NCBI GenBank assembly: GCA_034670405.1
Contig: JAXDDX010000188.1
Location: 62,001 to 126,000 of the forward strand
Direction of reading: 5' to 3'
Source: Hoplostethus atlanticus
Lineage: Eukaryota > Chordata > Actinopteri > Trachichthyiformes > Trachichthyidae
Length of the DNA stretch: 64,000 nucleotides
In this document: piece after piece, positions 52,413 to 62,600 of the stretch
Position numbering within the stretch: position 1 is the stretch's first letter
Layout: every line of letters starts with the position of its first letter
Made by a program: the position numbers and the translations under genes
The notes under the pieces: model-generated
Seen by the model: the letters and a program-made list of their open reading frames with translations, nothing else
The model's database searches: none
Told to the model about the DNA's origin: nothing

Positions 52413-55400
52413 TGCTTTAGGAGCAGTACAAGACTCTGGGATGGTAACAATTTATTCCCGGGGGGCTAACTATGAGGTTTCTACTGGGCTCTTCCATTAG
52501 TATCCTGTAATCTGTATATTATGACAAAATTGACATTGAACTTAAGTGTTTATGAATGTTTTATTGTGCAAAACTGCACTGTATTAAATATAAATAGCAC
52601 CTTATATGCAAACTTTTTTCCAAAATAGGTTCTGAACAATACAAAGAAATATTAAAAAAAAACAAAAAACATAAAAATGTATATTTCAAGTATTCCAATA
52701 CTTCAAATAACTTCTACTGTATATAACAAAAACTTCAAAGGTTAGGCAACATGCTAAGAAAAGAATTATAAAGATAAATAGCACATTATATGCAAACTTT
52801 TTTCCAGTTTGGCTGAAGTATTTTCGACCTGGCATCACATACCTCGGATCCAGTGTTTTGATCAATGCCTTAAACCTGTTTGTATAGGAACCATGTCCTT
52901 ACATAGGTACTCCGTTGTGGAATGTGGAATGTCCTTCCACCGCTTGCTTTTTTTTCGTCATACGGATAGCCACTGGAAAATGACTCGGCTAGCGACGTCT
53001 GCGTTGTGGTTTTTTGTTTAGCACCACTTGCGGAAGGACTGCTTGTGTCTGTGCGCATCCTAGTACTCTCTTCATACTCGCGGACATGTTTTGTTTTGAG
53101 GTGATAAAAGAGATTGCTCGTGTTACCACCGCCGGCAACAACTCTTGCTCGACATTGCTTGCAGATAATAGTTTTCTGCTCAAGGTCCGACTTTTTAAAC
53201 CCAAACCACGTCCAGATGATGGACGAAGCACCTTTTTTCTAACTAATTCTTCTTTGTTTGCATCGGGAACGGGAGCTCCCGCATCATGCTCGCTGCCTTC
53301 CATTTCACCATGCATCTTCAGAAAGCATGCGTCTGTTTACGTCGAAGTTTACGTTGCACTACTCACTTTTTCCACAAACGAGTTTATTATCTTTAAATGG
53401 CAGCGTGCAGTTCGCTAGCTTTGTGTGTTACGTTTGTAAATGTGAAAAAGTATTTTTACATTCAAAGAGCCTAAAAGTAGCCTTCTACCGGTACATCCGG
53501 TAGAGTCAAATCTCTACCTTGGCATGGATTTCTACCGGTATACCGGTTCAACCGTTATACCGCCCACCCCTAGGCTGCAGTAGATATGATCCTCATCCAT
53601 GTAGTTAATGCCTCCCTAAGGCATCCAAACAGTGACCCAAACAATTTTTTTCCTACTTGTTTATTAAAAGTGGTGTTGATTAGGAAGAGGATGTAAATGC
53701 ATTTTTAAAATCGTATGACATTTACACATGTGTGCCATACACCAGGTTGATCAAATTGTAACTGTGTTGGACGACCATAGATTGGCTAATGCTGCATGAT
53801 TATGGCAAAAATGACGAACGTGATTTTTGCACAATGTTAATAACAATTGGTAATCGATAATTATTTCACCTTTTTTGCATCATAAATCAATTAACTTTTT
53901 CACTTTTTGGTGAAGTACTACTAAATCGATGCAGTATTAACTGGTCACAGAGGCAGCTCAGAAGTATCTTCTTCAAGCATAGCAAAAATCTCAAGGCAAA
54001 CTTTGCAGTGTTGTTTGGCGTAGTCTGGAATGTAAACAAAATATGTCATATTCCCAAATGACATATGTTGATCCATTTTTATTTTTCATACAATTCTGCA
54101 ATCGTACTCAGAGGGTAGATTTCTCCTCTCATCAGTGGGTATCCTGACAGAGATGGACCGTTGTTTACCTGGAAAAATATCTTGCTACATATTTTGTCAG
54201 CTCATATTACTCCGTACTCCTGACGGTTGCACAAAATGATTCATGAGAATTGCTCTGAAATATGTGAGATTAATGGTAGGAATGACATCTGGAGACAGTG
54301 AGGAAAGGTTTTAATACAAGAGAAACCTGGGATGTATTGATCTTCATTGATCTGAAGTTAAAACTGTAGGCTACTTGTCTCTTGCACGCGAGCATCTTGC
54401 TCAGCTCAGTTTTACTTTCTGGCGAGTGATTCAATGTAAATATCTGAGCTAATATCGTAGAGATCTTTTGTCATTATTTTGAGATCTCTCCTCATCATTA
54501 TGAGAAACGATCCCAAGGTTTCCTTTATTGTTGATAGATGTTTCATCCCAGAACATCTATCAAACAGCTTTTGATAGAGCTTTGTCTTTCTCTAAAAACT
54601 CTAGAGGGAATGAAGATTATGGAAAAGGGAAATGACGCAGGTTTACAAGAAGTACCAAGGGAAAGTGGGAAAAGAAAGGGAGTGCTGGCCAGACGATTGG
54701 GAGTGTGTTAGGAGATAAACCCAGTATGAGAAGGAAAGCCAATGACAGCCTATTGTTTGCAATGCTCTCTGTTTGTTCCTTTGTAGTTCTCTGAGCACGA
54801 GGAAAGGAAAGCCCATGAGAGATTGGAAAAACAAAAAGAAAGATAGATGCTAACAGACTGGATTAAAGGGTAGCTGGTACCATTCCTATTTTAATCTGTG
54901 AGGTCCTGTTTATGTACCCTTCTCAGTCTTCCTAGGGGCCAAGCCCACTGCTGTCATATCTAGAAATCTACCATTTCACAGACCTCAGAAAATCAATTGA
55001 GCATTCAGTTGAGCATTTAAGCGTGTAGGTGCAGCTTTCGGTTTTCATCAATATTTTGAAATGTGTGTGAAATGTATTCTGAAATGCCAGAAAGCATCAC
55101 TTGAATGTACTTGAATTTAATTCTAACTCTATTTGAATTCTAAGGCTATGTTTATACTGCAGCTGAACGTGTCTCAATTCTGTTATTCTTTCCTTCAAAA
55201 GTGACACAAATCTGATTTATTTCAAATCAATGTGAACAGCAAACAGCGACATGCAGTGGCATTTTGTCAAATCCTATCCAGATCACGTTGATATGCGGTA
55301 CCAAATCAAATTCTCAGGCATGCGACTTGTATTTGAATGTTCAAATCAGATTTTTTTCTGTCAAGATTACTTGAGATGGTTGTCATTATCTCTCACCGAC

Positions 55401-58400
55401 AGTAGATGTATCCCTGTGATAGACACAGCTGTTATAGTTCTTTCTTGCCAGTATCGTCTGATGATGAAGTCGCCGCCGATTTGCACACAAACACATCAAA
55501 ATCCAGTAAATAAAGAGCCATCTTTGAGCACCTTCCATGTTAGGTAGCTTGACCACAGTAGCGTGGCCATTCTTTGTCCCTCTACAACATTAATGGGGGT
55601 CCTCCTTATGTTCCCATGGCTCTATGTTCCCAGGGCTCTATGTTCCCAGAGTTCTATGTTCCCAGGGCCCTATGTTCCCAGAGTTCTATGTTCCCAGGGC
55701 CCTATGTTCCCAGGGCCCTATGTTCCCAGGGCCCTATGTTCCCAGAGTTCTATGTTCCCAGGGCCCTATGTTCCCAGGGCCCTATGTTCCCAGGGCTCTA
55801 TGTTCCCAGGGCTCTATGTTCCCAGGGCTCTATGTTCCATATACTTCCAAGTAGAAGTGGGGAGAAAAATGGCACATTTGAGGAAATAATATAGCGCAGG
55901 TGTAAGTTCAGTCGGATCTTTATTGAGCCACCTGATGTTGAGAGTGTGGACAGTAGTGATGTAGAGATGGATCAGAGAAACATATATACAGTGTAGCTGG
56001 CCTGGTAGTCCACAAAGATGAAGGGTATCTGAGTGAAGAGGAGTTTCTTTGAAATTAGAACTTTGAAATTATTTAAGAACATGCACCGATCAGCCACAAC
56101 ATTAAAACCACTGACAAGTGAAGTGAATAACATCGATTATCTCGTTACAATGGCACCTGTCAAGGGGTGGGATATATTGGGAAGCAAGTGAGCAGTCAGT
56201 TCTTGAAGTTGTGTTGGAAGCAGGAAAAATGGGCAAACATTAGGATCTGAGCGACTTTGACAAGAGACAAATTGTGATGGCTAGACGACTGGGTCAGAGC
56301 ATCTCCAAAACGGCAGGTCTTGTGGGGTGGTCCCGGTATGCAGTGGTTAGTACCTACCAAAAGTGGTCCAAGGAAGGACAACTGGTGAACCGGCGACAGG
56401 GTCATGGGCGCCCAAGGCTCATTGATGCGCGTGGCTAGCCCGCCTGGTCCGATCCCACAGAAGAGCTACTGTAGCACAAATTGCTGAAAAAGTTAATGTT
56501 GGCTATGATAGAAAGGTCAGAACACACAGTGCATCGCAGCTTGCTGCGTATGGGGCTGCGTAGTTGCAGACCGGTCAGAGTGCCCATGCTGACCCCTGCC
56601 CACCGCCGAAAGTGCCTACAATAGACACGTGAGTGTCAGAACTGGACCATGGAGCAATGGAAGAAGGTGGTCTGGTCTCATGTGGACGGCCGGGCGCATG
56701 TGCGTCATTTACCTGGGGAAGAGATGCACCAGGATGCACTATGGGAAGAAGGCAAGCCGGAGGAGGCAGTGTGATGCTCTGGGCAATGTTCTGCTGGGAA
56801 ACCTTGGGTCCTGGCATTCATGTGGATGTTACTTTGACACGTACTACCTACCTAAACATTGTTGCAGACCAAGTTCACCCCTTCATGGCAACGGTATTCC
56901 CTGATGGCAGTGGCCTCTTTCAGCAGGATAATGCACCCTGCCACACTGCAAAAATTGTTCAGGAATGGTTTGAGGAACATGACAAAGAGTTCAAGGTTTT
57001 GACTTGGCCTTGACTTCAAGCATCTGTGGGATGTGCTGGAAAAACAAGTCCGATCCATTGAGGCCCCACCTTGCAACTTACAGGACTTAAAGGATCTGCT
57101 GCTAACGCCAGATACCACAGGACACCTTCAGAGGTCTTGTGGAGTCCATGTCTCGACGGGTCAGAGCTGTTTTGGTGGCACGAGGGGGACCTACACAATA
57201 TTAAGCAGGTGGTTTTAATGTTATGGCTGATTGGTGTATATGTTGGATGTCATTCCAATATGTACAATGAGTAAAATGTGCTGTCATTTAAGAGTGGTTG
57301 GAGGTATGACCTTTGGTGCCTGTATGACCCCAATGGGATATGGAGGCCTGTGGGAACATAGACTGGGGAACATAGGCCCCTGGGAACATAGGTCCCTGGG
57401 AACATAGATACGCTCCCCATTAATGCTAAGATTCAACTAAGGCCAGCTGAAATCAGGCCTTCTAATATTTCCTATATATTTCCTATATTTCTTATATTCC
57501 CTGAATCAGGAGTTAATCCCAAGCAACAGTATTACCCTTCATAACCTGAGTGAGATAATTGCATTGCAGTTTTTATGATGCTTAACAGCCAGTGTCTCTT
57601 AACTGCCGCTCATCTGCCAATTGCTTACTTAAATATGGATAACTATAGAGTATATGCAATATATGCTATTTGTAAACATACAGCAATGCTCTTAAAAATG
57701 TTGAGCTACTTGCAGCTCCTAGCAGGAGCTGTTTTACTGGCTCTACCTGCTTGGCTGTGTTCCCTCGTTTACCTTCCTCTCTAGATCTTTTCTCTATAGC
57801 GTCACTTTGTTCTCTCTCACCTTTATTCTCCGTCTCTCCCTTGTCTTCCTCGTTGTTCCTCGTTTTTCCTTGTATAATGTTTCTTATCATCTTTTTCTTT
57901 TTTTCCCCTTCAGTTTCTACCTTAACTTCATTTTCCTCTGTCTCTTACCCCAACCACCACACAAGTTAAAGGTTCTACGTGTAGCATTTTTGAACATCAA
58001 CATATCTTTGTCAAATTATTTTGACACCTTGGTATAATTACCGTGCAGAAATGAGATCATTGTGGAGACGATTGGTCAAACCAGTGGTGTTGTTAATGCT
58101 AGTGTTTTCCAAAGTTTCAAGGTGCACCTTTAAGACTCACACATATTTGCATTTTTTATGCTTGTCCTTTGCTTGTCCTTTCTCCTAGTGCTTCTTTTTC
58201 CTGCCTTGCTCTTTCTCTCCCTCCTTCACAGACTAATTCCTTCACATCAAACACTACCCATTAAACCCCTCTGCCCTTCCTCTGGGCTTTGCTCTGCAAT
58301 ACAATGTGACATTGTTAATACTTTGTTATTCTCTTTCATCTCTCTCCCACAGGAAACTCTTCAGACCGTGCCTAGGTTCTGTTTCCCCTTCAGCATGGAC

Positions 58401-59593
58401 AGGTACAAAAGTGAAAAACTAGTTAAAATCACAAGCATCCTGAAATTGACTGCATGTGACCAAGCTTCTGCCTGCACTCTAATAATAACCATAAATAGTT
58501 GTTGAAATGCTCCACATTTGCCTGTTTGACCTGCTTTCTCAGTTAAAAAATTCATTATTTATAAGATGTTAATAATAAAAAAAATAATAAAATACTAGCC
58601 TAAACAAACAACTTTGCCAATGTTGAAATTGATCATTGAGGACAAGGGTCTGTTAAAAATACTGATGGTCTTGTATTAGGAGGCATTGTTATTGACATGG
58701 CTAATAAAAGAAAATATGTGAAATTATAAGACGTGATGATGATTTTCTAGGTGCATAGAGGGGTATCAAAGCAGCCACTGTGTGTCAGTATGCGCTGACA
58801 TAATGTAGCATAACCAGAGGAATTTAGTAGTTCCACAACTGTTAGAGCTCATTGTGGTACAGTAGCTATTACATTCTCTACCTTTCTTGTTTAAGGGACT
58901 AAGCTGAGGAATATATTTTAAATGGAAAGGGAATGAAGGGAGCATTATAATTACTGCATTATCAGGACAAACGTCATAGAAAATGTACTTGAGGGTTCAT
59001 AAGGCAACAGAACAGGAATGTAGTCAGTCCTGAGATCCTCATGGGGAAATTCATCCTCACACAAGATATTGCCCAGTAGACATCAATATACCTGTTATTA
59101 ATGATTTGTTTTCTCCTTTCCCTCACTCTCCAGCCTGACAGTGAATCAGGTCGGGCAGAACTTCACATTTGTGTTGACTGATATTGAGAGCAAACAGAGG
59201 TTCGGCTTCTGCCGCCTCTCCTCAGGTGCCCACAGCTGCTACTGCATCCTCAGGTGAGTACGCCGTGAAAATGTGAAAGAATAATGAATTGAAAAGCAAA
59301 CTGGAAAAAAATGATATATGTTTGGTGCAATATTTTGGTGCAATGTGACCAACACAAGGTGCTAATGACACAACTCAGACACAACTGGTTATGACTAAAT
59401 GGTTGTCTAAGTAGAGCCAATGTGCTGATTGGTGAAAAACAGAAACTGCTGCTGAGCTTTAGTGACTTTTCTGCCTGTGACTTTATTTCTTAAAAGAGCT
59501 TAGTGACAATTTGAGCTACTTTTTCAGACCACAGGGAAAAATCTTGACAATAAAGACTCACAGCTGGATCCTCATTAGGAGGTCAGTAGCTGG

Positions 59594-59672
<79 letters not shown>

Positions 59673-62600
59673 TTACAGCGGTGCAAATGAGGGTATGCAT
59701 GAAATAGCTTTCCCAAACGGATGCCTCCTCAAAGTCAAGGACTTTTATGTCTAGCATCTGGGTTAATGAACCTCAGAAATTTAAAGTAGCCTCCTAACAT
59801 CAGCACCTAAAATCTCTACCAAGAATAGTATTTTTCACCTATGCCTGTAAGTCGCATTGTCGCAAGTCGCAACCTATAGCCCAACTAATGCTGAAACCCT
59901 CTAGGGACAACTCATGACTACATATCTCAGATGCCCTCATAGTTACATCCCCTACTGGGAAAGAGACACATTGTGACTGGATCTAGAAACTGGATCTAAA
60001 TAGTAAAGGAAAAGGAACACTGCTTTGGCTTAGAGGGTGTAAAAATGAGAGGTGCTCTTTGGAAAAATGGGGAAACTCTGGCAAAACAAGGTCACGAAGC
60101 ATTGGTGTGTTTTTAAACTTACAATATGCAATAGCCAAATAAATAAAAGCTTTTTAATATTTTCGAAGAGTTTTGTGTAATTCCATGTTTGAAGCACTGT
60201 GTAATTCAGCTTAGAAAAACTATGAGATGAACAATTGATGACAGATAAATGTACCCAAATGGTAATGGAAGAATTTCAGTGAATGTTCTGTAGAATAATA
60301 GGTAGTATGTAATAGATAGTGAATTGTAAGACTTTATAATAAACAACTATTTTTGTTCTTCCAGCTACCTGCCCTGGTTTGAAGTCTTCTACAAACTGCT
60401 CAACATCCTTGCAGATTACACAATCAAAGGCCAGGTCAGTATTAGCTGTTTCAGTGACTTACTTTACCATAGCACCCCTACGATGTAACACTAAAGTCTT
60501 CTCAGGACGTGTTGTTGGCTACTGAGTGGGACGTGACGCGTGAAATGTCTTTGCTCTCCATTGTCAGCTATGCTGATGATGATGTATGTCACTTTGAAAG
60601 TTTTTTCCCTTCCCTCCATAGCTAGAACCAAGGTTATGACAACATAACCTTGGTAGCCACTTCTGTGGCTACCGGAAAAAGCTGCCCTTTTCTGACTGTC
60701 TATTTTATGATGGATTTCGTTGTATTACTGATAAAGTATGTTGTTCAGTATTGATGACAAGTAATCCACAAAATACACAGATTATCCCCATAAAGCTTTA
60801 TATCCATTGAGAAAACATTACTTAATATTTATTGGTTAATATTTTTAAATGAAGATGAATACGTTATCTATGTTGCTAAGTACTTAAGGTTTGATAAGAG
60901 TGGGTGTCAGTTTTTATAAGGACCTTATTTTAGATCTATTCATATTTATAGGACAGGTGCTGTCAAACCTGGACTAATCAACAGGCAGTGCATTTTAAGT
61001 TTAATCCCCCAAAGTCTCTTGTTGACTATTGTTCTTACCAATTGCACAAAGCTTTACACCTGAGGGACAATGAACTCAGTCACACTAATGTTTGAGAAAT
61101 ACATGTCAAAGAGCTTTTTGGTTCACTTTTAGCCATTCTGCTGCATATAACAGAATTATGAAGCCTAATTGAATTGTTTCACATTATTTAATTAATTGCA
61201 GGCTATAATTTTCCTTAAAGGAACTAATTTCACTTGGGAGTTAGAGTTATGTTCATATTGCATGTACAATAAGAAATCTCTTAAATGGCCATTGCATGGG
61301 TTTCTGATTGTATGAATGTTTCAGGATAGCCAATTGCAAGAGCTCCTAGTTTCACTACATACCCTCCCCATCCCTGATCCTGGAGTTCCTGTTCATCTCA
61401 GTGTGGTAAGTTCGACAACTTTTCATTTATTGATGCTGTTAGATATTTTGGCTAATGCATTACCATCCATATCTATACTATATCCTATCTTATAGGAGTA
61501 AAGAGAATTTGCATTGGTGAACTATTTTTCCCCTGTTTGTGTCTACAGACTGTGATGGCTCACTATTTTTTTTCTTCTACAGCATTCCTACTTCACTGTG
61601 CCTGACACAAGGGATCTCCCCAGCATACCTGAAAATGTAAGTGTTGTTGTCCTTTGCTGTGTACTTTGATGGACACATTTTATTTTGCTTTATCACTGTC
61701 TGATCCACCAACACTGTTCATAAGATGCCAAAAGACATCACACTGTAATTCTAAATTTAAATACCCTTAAATTTGCCCAGAGAGAATTTTACTGTTCATA
61801 GAAATGATGTGTATTTGTAAAGAATTAAAGATACAGTAGATTGCTTATCTAAAGTTTCACCTTTCACCATTCCTGAAAGGCTACAACATCAGCCCAGTTA
61901 AAATTGTGAGCCCATGTCTGTCAACAGTTGTCCAACTGCTTATCAGTTGACATTTATTTTTCAAATGTATCAAATATATGTGGTGGTCTTTAAAGGTGAA
62001 GTGGTGTAAAAGATGACACTCTCAATGCACATGTGAGTGGGATGACATTTGGTTAAGTCATATGAAAAACTACAGGCTAAAAGCTTTACTTGACGAAGAT
62101 GGATAAGATGTTTGCAGCCACTTTGGTAGCTTAGTATCTAAGCTAAGTATCAGTTTTCTCTTTGGCTACAGTAGTCTCCATGAAATTATGTGAATAGATG
62201 CAAACAAATCACTTAAAACAAACCATTTAAACTTGAGAATGTGCCAACAGATTTATAAGGGAGAAACCTATCACCCTCCTCTTACTTGCATTATGATGGG
62301 ATCTCAGCCAGAATCAGCCAGGTGTATGCAAATGAAAAACGTACAGTGTGTTTACTGAGAAAGAAGTAGAAATGTCATTGCCAGGGGGTAGAAATGTTGT
62401 CATCAAGGATAGCAACATCTTCACCCTGGGTAGAAACATCATCAACGCGGGTAGGAACATCGTCACCAAGGGTATCATCACGCTGGGTAGAAACATCAAC
62501 GTGGCTAGAAACATAATCACCAAGGGTAGATACGTAATCACCAAGGGTAGAAACATGATCACCAAGGGTAGAAACATCATCAACGCGGGTAGGAACATCG

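Noticed and set aside
55563..55894. Three overlapping ORFs of 76-108 codons
   Set aside because: All are frames of the same 16-bp minisatellite.
59575..59757. 60-codon minus-strand ORF with poly-(Thr-His)
   Set aside because: It is a translation of the (GT)38 microsatellite.
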